Shown here: one piece after another, positions 1 through 9,038 of the stretch
Layout of the letters: every line of letters starts with the position of its first letter
Position numbering within the stretch: position 1 is the first letter of the stretch
Assembly (NCBI GenBank): GCA_947495075.1
Contig: CANLXH010000001.1
Coordinates: forward strand, 1,860,001 to 1,924,000
Direction of reading: 5' to 3'
DNA: 64,000 nucleotides
From: an uncultured Croceitalea sp.
GTDB lineage: Bacteria > Bacteroidota > Bacteroidia > Flavobacteriales > Flavobacteriaceae
The notes under the pieces: model-generated
Databases searched by the model: none
What the model saw: the letters and a program-made list of their open reading frames with translations, nothing else
What the model was told of the DNA's origin: nothing
Position numbers and translations under genes: made by a program

Positions 1-657
1 ATAAGTTGTTCCAATGATGACGAGCAAGAAGCTACCTTCCAAGGCACCGAACAAGAGATAACTCAAATTTTTAATGAAGAAGTTTTTGAAACGTTGCGAA
101 TGCTCCAATTTACAATCAACCAAGGCGCAGAACCACCTAATTTAGAAGGAATGTTCTTTGCCAGTCCTTTTATACTTACAGATACCAATATTCCTGAAGA
201 TCAAGTAGGTACCCGTACCTCTGATTTTAGATTCGAGTTTTCAAATCAAGATAACGCAACCAATACCATAGACTTTAGTGGTGCATCCATAAACTTTATA
301 CTTAATGAGGTTAGAGAAACTTTCTCTGGAGCGGGATCGTCGTTTATTTCAGGCAATAATAATGATTTTAGTGTCTTCTCTATTATTGAAGGGCAAAATG
401 AAGCTACAGGAAGTATATTAGATTTAGCTTATGTATTATCAGGTATTATTTCTGACGAAGGTATTCTAAGTTTAGAGCTTGCTATTATTATTTTAGATGA
501 CAGAGGAGATTCATTCGATATTTTTATCGAGAATGGTCAAGGTAGAAAATTTATAGATGAAGATGGTTTATCCGAAGCTATCGACGCAAACGATGATATT
601 CCTTCAAAAGGAACTGTCACCGCTGAAACAATACCAAATCTGTTATCTGGTTACTAA
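1..657 (+). CDS. Surface lipoprotein, C-terminal part (5' end outside window)
   Basis: The frame is open from base 1, and the first visible residues are ISCSNDDEQE. This looks like the end of a lipoprotein signal peptide with its lipobox Cys, followed directly by acidic residues. In Flavobacteriia such acidic residues after the Cys are known to direct lipoproteins to the cell surface. About 218 residues are visible. They are rich in Asn, Asp and Ile and read like beta-strand segments ending SGY. A Met codon at 94 is probably internal, because the lipobox lies before it. I recognise no domain and propose no function. Only the short signal peptide start should be missing on the left. Confidence 0.6.
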   Translation: MSCSNDDEQEATFQGTEQEITQIFNEEVFETLRMLQFTINQGAEPPNLEGMFFASPFILTDTNIPEDQVGTRTSDFRFEFSNQDNATNTIDFSGASINFILNEVRETFSGAGSSFISGNNNDFSVFSIIEGQNEATGSILDLAYVLSGIISDEGILSLELAIIILDDRGDSFDIFIENGQGRKFIDEDGLSEAIDANDDIPSKGTVTAETIPNLLSGY

Positions 658-1008
658 CAAAACAAAAAACATAGCTTTTATAAGTATCGATAGTCCTATT
701 ACTCCACAATGTCTAAAATTGGGGTTCTGGATATTAAATCATTTTATATTACAATTTGCCAAAGTTTAAAAGCATTCAAGAATACATTTTCCTAAACTAA
801 AATTTTAAGTTAAAAATAAACGGCAGGTCATAATTATTAATATAGCAATACAATCCTTAAAAATATGTATCGTACAACTGAGGAAAAAGATAAATTCGTA
901 AAAGTCTTTAGCCTTTAAAACGATATTTAAGCTTTTAATCTATTATTTTTCTAAATAACTTATACTAAATCTACATTCGTCCACGAGACACTATAATACA
1001 TTTGGGGA
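658..1008. other. 351-base non-coding gap
   Basis: No convincing gene is present. The stretch is very A+T-rich and has stops in all frames at short intervals. The only signal I can point to is TACATTTG at 997-1004, a match to the Bacteroidota -7 consensus TAnnTTTG, five bases before the next start codon. I see no hairpin terminator after the lipoprotein gene. Confidence 0.5.
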
Positions 1009-1431
1009 ATGAACATGGGGTTTAGCAAAAAAACCGTTATTGTCAAAGAATATCATCTAGATATTGGAATAATACAAGTATTTGACGATTATATGGTATC
1101 TATTTTTGAAGAAGGTTCTACACTTACACTAGAAAGAGCATATCAAATTATTGGTATTTCAGAAATACATTTTAGAGGTAAAAATTTTGGTTACATAAGT
1201 CTTAGAAAAAATTCTTATGCAATTGATCCAGTCATATATACGTATTTGAGAGGTTTAGAGAATTTAAAAGCTTTTGCTATTGTCTCTAAAAAAGAAATTG
1301 ATATGCATAACTTTAAGATTGAAAAGATGTTCTATAAAAAGAATATGGAATTCTTTATTGAATACGAAAATGCAGTTGCTTGGATTAAAAAGCGTGTTGC
1401 AAAAAAGAATAAAGGCAAAAGAAGTGCTTAA
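1009..1431 (+). CDS. STAS/SpoIIAA-like small protein
   Basis: A 140-residue soluble protein without signal peptide. It resembles a flavobacterial family of stand-alone STAS-like proteins: a strand-rich first half, a central GKNFGYISLRKNSYAIDP segment and a basic, Lys-rich tail. The role is unknown. Related STAS folds act as anti-sigma antagonists or lipid binders, but no phosphorylatable Ser/Thr motif is clear. A promoter -7 box (997-1004) sits five bases before the first ATG, so the mRNA may be leaderless, or translation may start at the second ATG (1015). The gene ends two bases before the convergent nnr gene. Confidence 0.6.
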   Translation: MNMGFSKKTVIVKEYHLDIGIIQVFDDYMVSIFEEGSTLTLERAYQIIGISEIHFRGKNFGYISLRKNSYAIDPVIYTYLRGLENLKAFAIVSKKEIDMHNFKIEKMFYKKNMEFFIEYENAVAWIKKRVAKKNKGKRSA

Positions 1432-1433
1432 TT

Positions 1434-2966
1434 TCACACTTCTTCTTTCTCTGCAGAAGGTCTCTTAAATAGTTCCATAAATGCCCTTCCAATATTATTT
1501 ATAATAGTAGTTGCTGTTAGTGATTCATAACCAGTTTCTGAAACGGCAATATCACCAGCAAGTCCATGCAAATAAACTCCAAAAATAGATGCATACAATG
1601 GTGAATAGCTTTGAGAAACTAAGCCCGTTATAATTCCAGTTAACGTATCTCCACTTCCTGCCGTAGCCATTCCAGGGTTGCCCGTAGAATTTACATAGCC
1701 CTTATCTTGATATATTGTAATAGTATGAGCTCCTTTAATGACCAAAATGCAATCATACTTTTTAGAAAAAGCTTTTGCCTTATCTAATTTATCAAAATCG
1801 TTTTCCCATTTACCAAGAAGCCTTTCCAACTCTTTTGGGTGAGGTGTAAAAATAGATTGTTGTGGTATTTTTTTAAGTAATTCAGGAGTTTCTGCTATTA
1901 TATTTATAGCATCGGCATCAATCACCAGACTAGACTTATTGTCATTTAAAAAGGTAGAAAATGCTTTAACCGTTTTTTTATCTCTACCTAAACCAACTCC
2001 TATACCAACTGTGGCATAATCATTAGAAACGTTAATCTTAGATATTAAATCATCATCTTCATCTGTTAAAACCATTACTTCGGGTAGACTTGTTTGTAAT
2101 GGAACATATCCACATTTTGGAATATAAGCAGTTACTAATCCACTTCCCACTTTTAAACATGCTAAAGCTGCTAAGTTAACGGCTCCAATTTTACCATAAC
2201 TACCACCAACAATTAGGGCATGCCCGTAATTTCCCTTATGGGAAAATTTAAGCCTTGGAATATACATTGGTAAAACTTCGGGTTTACCTATAAATTTGAA
2301 CTCTGTTTCCGTTTTGTGTAGGTATTCTTGATCTAAACCAATATCTAATAGTTCCCATTGATTTAAAAAACCTCCTGTCTGGGGAAGGAAAAAAACAAGT
2401 TTTGGTGCTTGAAAACTCAATACATGATTTGCTCTTATTACATTTTCTCGATTTTCAGGAACTCTATCTAAGAATAATCCAGATGGCACATCAATCGAGA
2501 GGATAAATGCAGCAGAATCATTAATATGATTAATTAATTTGGCAACCCAATTATTTGGAGCTCTATTTAAGCCTATCCCAAAAATGGCATCAACAATAAT
2601 ATCCTCATGATTAATTTCAGGAAATTCACAATCAGAATCCAAAAATTCTGGCCAGAGCTTTCTTTCTTTTAACCTATCAAGATTTATTAAAAAATCTTTA
2701 GACCGTTTTTCACTGTAGTTTACTACATAGACATTAACAGCATATCCATTTTCTACTAAATGCCTAGCAAGCGCCACACCATCTCCGCCATTATTACCAA
2801 TACCACAAAACAAGTGAATTTGTACTTGTGCACCTTGTAATCTAGTATTTACCCAATTAAAAATGCTTTCTGCAGCTCTTTCCATTAAAGCATCACTCGT
2901 AATTTGCTGTTTATTAATTGTGAAATCATCAGCTTCGTATATCTGTTGGGCATTAAATATTTTCAT
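1434..2966 (-). CDS. nnr: Bifunctional NAD(P)H-hydrate epimerase / ADP-dependent dehydratase
   Basis: This enzyme repairs damaged NADH and NADPH. The N-terminal YjeF domain (about residues 1-215) epimerises R-NAD(P)HX to S-NAD(P)HX. The C-terminal ribokinase-like domain (about 225-510) dehydrates the S form using ADP. The epimerase has the GNNGGDG loop at residues 57-63. The dehydratase has GGSYGKIGA, FTPHPKELERLLG and GNPGMATAGSGDT, the last being the anion-hole and catalytic Asp motif. At 510 residues it has the usual length for the fused form. It is divergent from the thr operon and convergent with the STAS-like gene. Confidence 0.93.
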   Translation of the reverse strand: MKIFNAQQIYEADDFTINKQQITSDALMERAAESIFNWVNTRLQGAQVQIHLFCGIGNNGGDGVALARHLVENGYAVNVYVVNYSEKRSKDFLINLDRLKERKLWPEFLDSDCEFPEINHEDIIVDAIFGIGLNRAPNNWVAKLINHINDSAAFILSIDVPSGLFLDRVPENRENVIRANHVLSFQAPKLVFFLPQTGGFLNQWELLDIGLDQEYLHKTETEFKFIGKPEVLPMYIPRLKFSHKGNYGHALIVGGSYGKIGAVNLAALACLKVGSGLVTAYIPKCGYVPLQTSLPEVMVLTDEDDDLISKINVSNDYATVGIGVGLGRDKKTVKAFSTFLNDNKSSLVIDADAINIIAETPELLKKIPQQSIFTPHPKELERLLGKWENDFDKLDKAKAFSKKYDCILVIKGAHTITIYQDKGYVNSTGNPGMATAGSGDTLTGIITGLVSQSYSPLYASIFGVYLHGLAGDIAVSETGYESLTATTIINNIGRAFMELFKRPSAEKEEV

Positions 2967-3018
2967 TTACTAAAGAAGTATATAAGAAATTAGGGAATTG
3001 ATAAAAATTTTGGATTCA

Positions 3019-3049
3019 TTTGACGTAGAAACCAAAAATACTACTTTTG
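3019..3049 (+). promoter_or_regulatory. Promoter of the thr operon
   Basis: TTTG at 3019-3022 and TACTTTTG at 3042-3049 are separated by exactly 19 bases. This is a full match to the Bacteroidota vegetative promoter (TTTG, 19-21 bases, TAnnTTTG). Transcription should begin near 3055, leaving an untranslated leader of about 150 bases before thrA. That leader contains the Thr/Ile-rich peptide at 3088-3141. Confidence 0.75.
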
Positions 3050-3087
3050 ATTGTACAATTTAAGCAATCGCTTAGAATAGCTTTAAG

Positions 3088-3141
3088 ATGAAATTTACTT
3101 TAATTTTCACTACTACCTTAATTATTACCCCTTTGGGGTAA
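3088..3141 (+). CDS. thrL: Threonine operon leader peptide (candidate attenuator peptide)
   Basis: A 17-codon frame reading MKFTLIFTTTLIITPLG, stop TAA. Five of its residues are Thr (three consecutive) and three are Ile. These are the amino acids whose charged tRNAs control the E. coli thr operon through its leader peptide. It lies between a strong predicted promoter and thrA and ends 62 bases before the thrA start. The last codons overlap an 8-bp hairpin (3124-3142), so ribosome position would decide whether that hairpin can form. Peptide composition and placement are seen directly. Attenuation as the mechanism is inferred, because I find no following U-rich terminator. Confidence 0.7.
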   Translation: MKFTLIFTTTLIITPLG

Positions 3142-3142
3142 T
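3124..3142 (+). promoter_or_regulatory. Hairpin at the end of the thr leader peptide
   Basis: A perfect inverted repeat, ATTACCCC / GGGGTAAT, with a three-base loop TTT. Its 5' arm covers leader codons Ile13-Thr14 and the start of Pro15, and its 3' arm covers the stop codon. A ribosome stalled at the earlier Thr triplet would leave part of it free, while one reaching the stop would cover it. No run of T follows, so it is not a standard intrinsic terminator. It could be a pause hairpin or part of a longer switch. Confidence 0.6.
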
Positions 3143-3203
3143 ATGCTATTAATATTCGTCTATCTATAAAGTTATTTCATAATCTTTCTCAAAAACGTTT
3201 CTA

Positions 3204-5648
3204 ATGAAAGTTTTAAAATTTGGCGGTACATCCGTTGCAAATGCACAAAATATAAAGCAAGTAAAATCCATTATTCAAAACACCAATACTAAAAAGATTG
3301 CGGTCGTAGTCTCGGCTTTGGGTGGGGTTACAGATATTTTAATTCAAAGTTTGGTTTTGGCTTCATCTCAAAATTTAGAATATGAAATTAAACTTAATGA
3401 GATTGAAGAAAGGCATTTTACAACTATTAAAAATCTTTTCCCAATAAATGCGCAAAGCGGTATTATAAGTTATGTGAAAAGTGAGTTAAACGATTTGGAA
3501 ACCTTGCTAGAAGGTGCCTATTTAATAGGAGAAAGCACCGATAAACTTTCAGACAAAGTAGTTAGTTACGGAGAACTACTTTCTTCTTATATAATAAGTG
3601 AATACTTTATTTCGGAAGGATTAGATGCCACTTTAAAAGACAGTAGAGAACTAATATTTACTGATGAAAATTTTGGGAATGCAAGTGTAGATTTTGAGCA
3701 TACCTATACGCTTTGTAACAGCTACTTCTCTAATGTAAAAGAAAAAATAACTGTAGTACCCGGATTTGTTTCTTCATCTTCTAATGGTAACGCTACTACT
3801 TTAGGAAGAGGTGGTTCAGATTTTACCGCTGCTATTTTAGCTGCTGCGACCAATTCTGAAATATTAGAGATATGGACAGATGTGAGTGGTATGTATACGG
3901 CAAATCCTAAGCAGGTAAAACAGGCCAAATGCGTTTCTCATATATCTTATGAAGAAGCTATGGAACTTTCGCATTTTGGTGCAAAAGTATTGTATCCACC
4001 AACGATACAGCCCGTATTGGTTATGAACATTCCAATCGTAATAAAAAATACGTTTGCTCCAGAAGATGCAGGGACTCTTATAACTAATAATAAAAATGGA
4101 GAAGGAAAAACAGTTCGTGGAATAAGTCATGTTAATAATATTACCTTACTTTCTTTAGAAGGGTCTGGCATGGTCGGTATTCCAGGGATTTCCAAGCGAT
4201 TTTTTGAAACACTCTCTCAAGAAAATATTAGTGTTGTCATGATTACTCAAGCATCTTCTGAACATTCTATATGCGTAGGTATTTCAGATAATGATGTTAA
4301 GCTGGCAACAACTGCTGTCAATTCAGCTTTTGAATATGAAATTGCTTCTCATAAAATAAAGCCAGTGCTTGTAGAAAGTGATTTGGCAATTATTGCCTTA
4401 GTTGGTGATAATATGAAAAGTCATCAAGGTTTAAGTGGGAAAATGTTTAGCACCCTTGGTAAAAACAATGTAAATATTCGTGCCATTGCTCAAGGGGCTT
4501 CAGAACGTAATATTTCAGCTGTAATCCGCAAAGAAGATGTAAAAAAAGCGCTCAATACTTTACATGAAGCTTTTTTTGAGGAAAATATTAAACAACTCAA
4601 TCTTTTTATAATGGGAGTTGGTAATGTTGGTGCTAGGTTTTTGGAACAAATTAAGAAACAAAGAAAATATTTAAAAACAGAATTAAAGCTTAACATACGA
4701 GTAATAGCTATTTCTAATTCTAGGACAATGGTTTTTAATGAAGATGGTATTTCGTTAAAAAACTGGGAAGAAGAACTAGGAAAAGGGGAAGTTGCAGATA
4801 AGAATAGTTTTATAGAAAAAGTGAATTCCATAAATTACCGTAATAGTATTTTTGTAGACAATACAGCAAGTAAAGAAGTTGCAGAGACTTACGCTGCTTA
4901 CTTAAACAATAGTATTTCTGTAGTTACTTGTAATAAAATTGCTTGCTCCTCGGACTACTTAGCCTACAAAGAACTAAAACAGCTAGCTAAAAAATATAAT
5001 GCTCCTTTTCTTTTTGAAACTAATGTAGGTGCAGGATTACCCATACTAGATACATTAAAACATTTAATTGCTTCTGGTGATAAAATCAATAAGATTCAAG
5101 CGGTATTATCCGGTAGTTTAAACTTTGTTTTTAATAATTTTGATGATAAAACTACCTTTCATGATGTTGTAAAACAAGCACAAGAAGAAGGATATACCGA
5201 ACCGGACCCAACTATAGATTTAAGCGGTATTGATGTAATGCGCAAGATTTTAATCTTAGCGCGGGAAAGTGGTTATCAATTAGAGATTGATGAAATTACT
5301 AATGAGTCTTTTCTACCTGACGAAAGTTTACATACTAATTCGAATGAAGCTTTTTTTGAGTCATTAAAAAAGTATGAAAACAATTTTCAAGAAAGATATA
5401 AAACAGCTACTGAAAAAGGATGTAAGCTAAAGTATGTAGCTCAATTCAAAAATGGAAAAGCAAGCGTAGGTCTGCAAGAGATTCCTGAAGGGCATGATTT
5501 TTATAACCTAGAAGGAAGTGACAATATTGTACTCTTCTTTACAGAAAGATATCCAAACCAGCCTATGATTATAAAAGGAGCAGGCGCTGGTGCAGATGTT
5601 ACCGCTTCTGGTATTTTTGCAGATATCATAAGAATAGGAAACTTTTAA
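3204..5648 (+). CDS. thrA: Bifunctional aspartate kinase / homoserine dehydrogenase I
   Basis: Catalyses the first and third steps from aspartate to threonine and methionine: phosphorylation of aspartate and NAD(P)H reduction of aspartate semialdehyde. The kinase domain (about 1-290) starts with KFGGTS at residues 5-10 and has the GRGGSD motif. Two ACT regulatory repeats follow (about 305-455; VGIPGISKRFFETL, then MKSHQGLSGKMFSTL). The dehydrogenase starts near residue 463 with MGVGNVGARF (Rossmann loop) and carries NVGAGLPILDTLKHLIASGD. Its 814 residues match E. coli ThrA in size and order. It is the first gene of the thr operon, two bases before thrB. Confidence 0.97.
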   Translation: MKVLKFGGTSVANAQNIKQVKSIIQNTNTKKIAVVVSALGGVTDILIQSLVLASSQNLEYEIKLNEIEERHFTTIKNLFPINAQSGIISYVKSELNDLETLLEGAYLIGESTDKLSDKVVSYGELLSSYIISEYFISEGLDATLKDSRELIFTDENFGNASVDFEHTYTLCNSYFSNVKEKITVVPGFVSSSSNGNATTLGRGGSDFTAAILAAATNSEILEIWTDVSGMYTANPKQVKQAKCVSHISYEEAMELSHFGAKVLYPPTIQPVLVMNIPIVIKNTFAPEDAGTLITNNKNGEGKTVRGISHVNNITLLSLEGSGMVGIPGISKRFFETLSQENISVVMITQASSEHSICVGISDNDVKLATTAVNSAFEYEIASHKIKPVLVESDLAIIALVGDNMKSHQGLSGKMFSTLGKNNVNIRAIAQGASERNISAVIRKEDVKKALNTLHEAFFEENIKQLNLFIMGVGNVGARFLEQIKKQRKYLKTELKLNIRVIAISNSRTMVFNEDGISLKNWEEELGKGEVADKNSFIEKVNSINYRNSIFVDNTASKEVAETYAAYLNNSISVVTCNKIACSSDYLAYKELKQLAKKYNAPFLFETNVGAGLPILDTLKHLIASGDKINKIQAVLSGSLNFVFNNFDDKTTFHDVVKQAQEEGYTEPDPTIDLSGIDVMRKILILARESGYQLEIDEITNESFLPDESLHTNSNEAFFESLKKYENNFQERYKTATEKGCKLKYVAQFKNGKASVGLQEIPEGHDFYNLEGSDNIVLFFTERYPNQPMIIKGAGAGADVTASGIFADIIRIGNF

Positions 5649-5650
5649 AT

Positions 5651-6577
5651 ATGGAAGCTATCAAAGTTTTTTGTCCGGCGACTATTGCAAATGTATCATG
5701 CGGATTTGACGTCCTTGGGTTGGCATTAGAAAATGTTGGGGATGAAATGGAAGTTAGAAAAACTGAAAAACCTGGTATTCGTATCACAGAAATTATTGGT
5801 CAGGAATTACCTCTAGAAACTAATAAAAATGTAGCTGGTGTCGCAGGGTTAGCACTACTTAAACAAAGTAACTACGACGGAGGGTTCGAAATAAAAATCA
5901 ATAAGAAAATAAAACCAGGAAGTGGTATTGGCAGTAGTGCAGCTAGTTCAACAGGTTCAGTATGGGCAATGAATGAGTTACTTGGCAAACCTTTCTCAAA
6001 ATTAGAACTAGTACAATTTGCAATGGAAGGTGAAAAATTAGCCAGTAATGTGGCACATGCAGATAACGTTGCTCCGGCCATTTTTGGAGGCTTTGCTCTA
6101 GTTAGAAGTTACACTCCGCTAGATATTGTTCCAATTAATACGCCTCCAGCGTTATTTGCTACCGTTATTCATCCGCAAATAGAAATTAAAACCTCTGACT
6201 CCCGGAAGATTTTAAAAACCTCCATTACTCTAGAAAATGGAATTAAACAATGGGGAAATCTAGGAGGCTTAATAGCTGGATTATTTACCGAGGATTATCA
6301 TCTTATAGGTAGGTCCTTAGAAGATTATGTTGTAGAACCTTTACGGTCTATTTTAATACCAGGCTTTAATGATGTGAAAACCAAAGCTATTAATGCTGGT
6401 GCATTGGGTTGTGGTATTTCTGGTTCCGGTCCATCAATTTTTGCATTGAGCAAGGGTGAAGAACAAGCAAAGAAAGTTGCTACCAGTATCGCTAACACGT
6501 ATGATAATATAGGTGTAGCATATGATATACATGTTTCCAAAATCTGCTCCAAAGGAGTAAAAGAAATAAAGAATTAA
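5651..6577 (+). CDS. thrB: Homoserine kinase
   Basis: Phosphorylates homoserine with ATP to give O-phosphohomoserine, the substrate of ThrC. It is a GHMP-family kinase of 308 residues. The ATP-binding loop PGSGIGSSAAS is at residues 89-99, and the C-terminal motif GCGISGSGPSIFAL is near residue 253. It sits between thrA (two-base gap) and thrC; its TAA stop shares one base with the thrC ATG (TAATG), which points to translational coupling. Confidence 0.97.
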   Translation: MEAIKVFCPATIANVSCGFDVLGLALENVGDEMEVRKTEKPGIRITEIIGQELPLETNKNVAGVAGLALLKQSNYDGGFEIKINKKIKPGSGIGSSAASSTGSVWAMNELLGKPFSKLELVQFAMEGEKLASNVAHADNVAPAIFGGFALVRSYTPLDIVPINTPPALFATVIHPQIEIKTSDSRKILKTSITLENGIKQWGNLGGLIAGLFTEDYHLIGRSLEDYVVEPLRSILIPGFNDVKTKAINAGALGCGISGSGPSIFALSKGEEQAKKVATSIANTYDNIGVAYDIHVSKICSKGVKEIKN

Positions 6578-7872
6578 TGAATTTCTACAGTTTAAATAGA
6601 AAAGCGCCACAAGTATCTTTTAAAGAAGCCGTTATAGCGGGTATAGCACCAGACAAAGGTTTATATTTTCCAGAGAGTATTATTCCATTATCGAGTACAT
6701 TTTTTAAAAATATTGAAGGGTTATCAAATCAAGAAATAGCTTTTAGAGCAATACATCAATTTGTAAAAGAAGACCTTTCAGACCAAACCATAAAAGAAAT
6801 CCTTTCAGATATGTTGGATTTTGATTTTCCAGTGGTCCAGATTCAAGAAAATATAAGCACTCTAGAATTATTTCATGGTCCAACCATGGCCTTTAAGGAT
6901 GTTGGCGCACGATTTATGGCAAATTGTTTGGGTCATTTTTCTAAAGGAAAAAATGAAGAAGTTACAGTTTTAGTCGCCACTTCTGGAGATACCGGAGGAG
7001 CTGTAGCAAATGGGTTTTTAGGAGTTAAAGGTGTTAATGTAGTTATTCTCTATCCTAGTGGTAAAGTAAGTGAAATACAGGAAAAACAATTAACTACACT
7101 AGGAAGAAATATTACCGCAATGGAAGTGGATGGTACTTTTGATGACTGTCAAAATATGGTTAAAACTGCATTTATAGATCAAGAAATTACTTCTAAAAAG
7201 AAATTAACTTCAGCTAATAGTATAAACGTCGCTCGTTGGTTGCCGCAACTATTCTATTTTTTATTCGCATACAAACAAGCTAAATCAAAAGGCAAGGAAA
7301 TTGTTTTCTCTATTCCTTCAGGGAATTTTGGAAATGTATGTGCAGGTATCGTTGCACAACGGTTAGGTATGCCCGTAAAACATTTTATCGCAGCGACTAA
7401 TATAAACGATACTGTTCCAAATTTTATGATATCAGGTGAATATATTCCAAAACCATCTTCTGCTACTATATCAAACGCAATGGATGTTGGAGACCCAAGT
7501 AATTTTGTTCGTATTCGCCAATTGTATGATAACAATTTTAAAAAACTCTCTCAAAATCTATCCTCTTACTCTTTTAGTGATGATGAAACCAGAAGTGCCA
7601 TGCAGCATATTTATCATACCTCTAGTTATGTAAGTGACCCCCATGGAGCAGTTGGTTATTTAGGGCTTAAAAAGTTTCTAGAAAAACACCCTAATACTTA
7701 TGGTATCTTTCTAGAAACTGCTCATCCAGTAAAATTTTTAGATGTTGTTCAAGATACCTTAGAGATAAGTTTAGAAATTCCTAAACAGATTAAAAAAGTA
7801 ATCGAAAAACAAAAAATATCACATAAAATAAGCTCGTACGAAGAGTTAAAATCTTACCTACTAAATTCTTAG
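6577..7872 (+). CDS. thrC: Threonine synthase
   Basis: A PLP enzyme converting O-phosphohomoserine to threonine. It is 431 residues long, and HGPTMAFKDVG places the PLP-binding Lys at residue 108. Further motifs are TSGDTGGAVANGF and SIPSGNFGNVCAG, which bind the PLP phosphate. The N-terminal SLNRKAPQVSF, recognisable in ThrC proteins, supports the start at the TAATG overlap with thrB. It is the last gene of the thr operon. I see no hairpin terminator in the 80 bases before gcvT. Confidence 0.97.
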   Translation: MNFYSLNRKAPQVSFKEAVIAGIAPDKGLYFPESIIPLSSTFFKNIEGLSNQEIAFRAIHQFVKEDLSDQTIKEILSDMLDFDFPVVQIQENISTLELFHGPTMAFKDVGARFMANCLGHFSKGKNEEVTVLVATSGDTGGAVANGFLGVKGVNVVILYPSGKVSEIQEKQLTTLGRNITAMEVDGTFDDCQNMVKTAFIDQEITSKKKLTSANSINVARWLPQLFYFLFAYKQAKSKGKEIVFSIPSGNFGNVCAGIVAQRLGMPVKHFIAATNINDTVPNFMISGEYIPKPSSATISNAMDVGDPSNFVRIRQLYDNNFKKLSQNLSSYSFSDDETRSAMQHIYHTSSYVSDPHGAVGYLGLKKFLEKHPNTYGIFLETAHPVKFLDVVQDTLEISLEIPKQIKKVIEKQKISHKISSYEELKSYLLNS

Positions 7873-7925
7873 CTAGTTTCTTAAAAACAATGAAAGGTAT
7901 TTTTAGTTAACCGCTAATATTTCAA

Positions 7926-7933
7926 TATTTTTG
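7926..7933 (+). promoter_or_regulatory. Candidate -7 box upstream of gcvT
   Basis: TATTTTTG matches TAnnTTTG and ends 19 bases before the gcvT ATG. The -33 region is only a partial match (TTTTAG near 7901). It would allow gcvT and the following genes to be transcribed separately from the thr operon. Confidence 0.4.
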
Positions 7934-7952
7934 CGCAGACTAATATTGAATT

Positions 7953-9038
7953 ATGAAAGATACCGCACTCACCAAAATACATATGGCTCTTGGAGCAAAA
8001 ATGGTTCCTTTTGCAGGATATAATATGCCTGTTTCTTATGAAGGAGTAAATATCGAACATGAAACTGTAAGAACGACCTTGGGAGTTTTTGACGTTTCGC
8101 ACATGGGGGAATTTTTAATAGAAGGCCCAAAGGCTCTAAATTTAATTCAGAAAGTTAGTTCTAATGACGCTTCTAAACTAAGTGTCGGAAAAGCACAGTA
8201 CAGTTGTCTACCTAATGAGGATGGAGGTATCGTTGATGATTTAATTATTTATCAAATTAAAGAAGAAACGTATTTACTAGTTGTAAATGCATCTAATATT
8301 GATAAAGACTGGAATCATATCAAAAAATATAATGATAGTATTGGTGCAATAATGCGTAATCTTTCTGAGGATTATTCTTTACTTGCAATACAAGGCCCTA
8401 AAGCTGTGGAGGCAATGCAATCATTATCATCTCATGATTTAGCTGCAATTAAATTCTATAATTTTATTGTTGGTGATTTTGCTGGAATAGAACATGTTAT
8501 TATATCCGCCACTGGCTATACAGGTTCTGGAGGTTTTGAAATTTATTGTAAAAACTCCGAAGTAGAACAAATTTGGAGTAAAGTAATAGAAGCTGGAAAA
8601 GACTTTGGTATTAAACCAATTGGTTTAGCTGCTCGTGACACGCTCCGACTAGAAATGGGTTATTGTTTGTACGGAAATGATATTAATGATACTACTTCTC
8701 CGCTAGAAGCTGGCTTGGGATGGGTAACCAAATTTTCAAAAGAATTTGTAAATCATAAAGCATTAGCAAAACAAAAAGAAGAAGGTGTTTCTAAAAAATT
8801 AATAGCTTTTGAAATGGATGAAAAGGCTATTCCAAGAAATGGATATGAAATAAAGGATACTGAAGAAAACCTAATTGGTATGGTAACATCTGGTACAATG
8901 AGCCCATCTATGGGTAAAGGGATTGGCTTGGGTTACGTAAAAACCACTCATGCTAAACTAGGTGAGAAAATACAAATTCAGATTCGCAAGAAAACAGTAA
9001 CAGCTACTATCGTAAAAACTCCTTTTTATAAAGCTTAA
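7953..9038 (+). CDS. gcvT: Aminomethyltransferase (glycine cleavage system T protein)
   Basis: Transfers the aminomethyl carbon from lipoylated GcvH to tetrahydrofolate, releasing ammonia. The protein has 361 residues, the usual length. The folate-binding fold is marked by [12 protein letters not shown] near the start, [20 protein letters not shown] and [20 protein letters not shown], and the C-terminal barrel has [18 protein letters not shown]. The other cleavage-system genes are not in the window. A dihydrolipoyl dehydrogenase (lpdA) lies far away at 52044. The stop overlaps the glsA start by one base (TAATG). Confidence 0.96.
   Translation: MKDTALTKIHMALGAKMVPFAGYNMPVSYEGVNIEHETVRTTLGVFDVSHMGEFLIEGPKALNLIQKVSSNDASKLSVGKAQYSCLPNEDGGIVDDLIIYQIKEETYLLVVNASNIDKDWNHIKKYNDSIGAIMRNLSEDYSLLAIQGPKAVEAMQSLSSHDLAAIKFYNFIVGDFAGIEHVIISATGYTGSGGFEIYCKNSEVEQIWSKVIEAGKDFGIKPIGLAARDTLRLEMGYCLYGNDINDTTSPLEAGLGWVTKFSKEFVNHKALAKQKEEGVSKKLIAFEMDEKAIPRNGYEIKDTEENLIGMVTSGTMSPSMGKGIGLGYVKTTHAKLGEKIQIQIRKKTVTATIVKTPFYKA

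Noticed and set aside
557-769. A 70-codon frame overlapping the end of the first lipoprotein gene
   Set aside because: It lies mostly inside the lipoprotein frame, has no family look, and its tail is A+T-rich non-coding sequence.
3143-3203. A possible attenuator terminator between leader peptide and thrA (AAAG-TTAT / ATAA-CTTT)
   Set aside because: The stem is weak, has a bulge and no T-run follows, so I do not call it.
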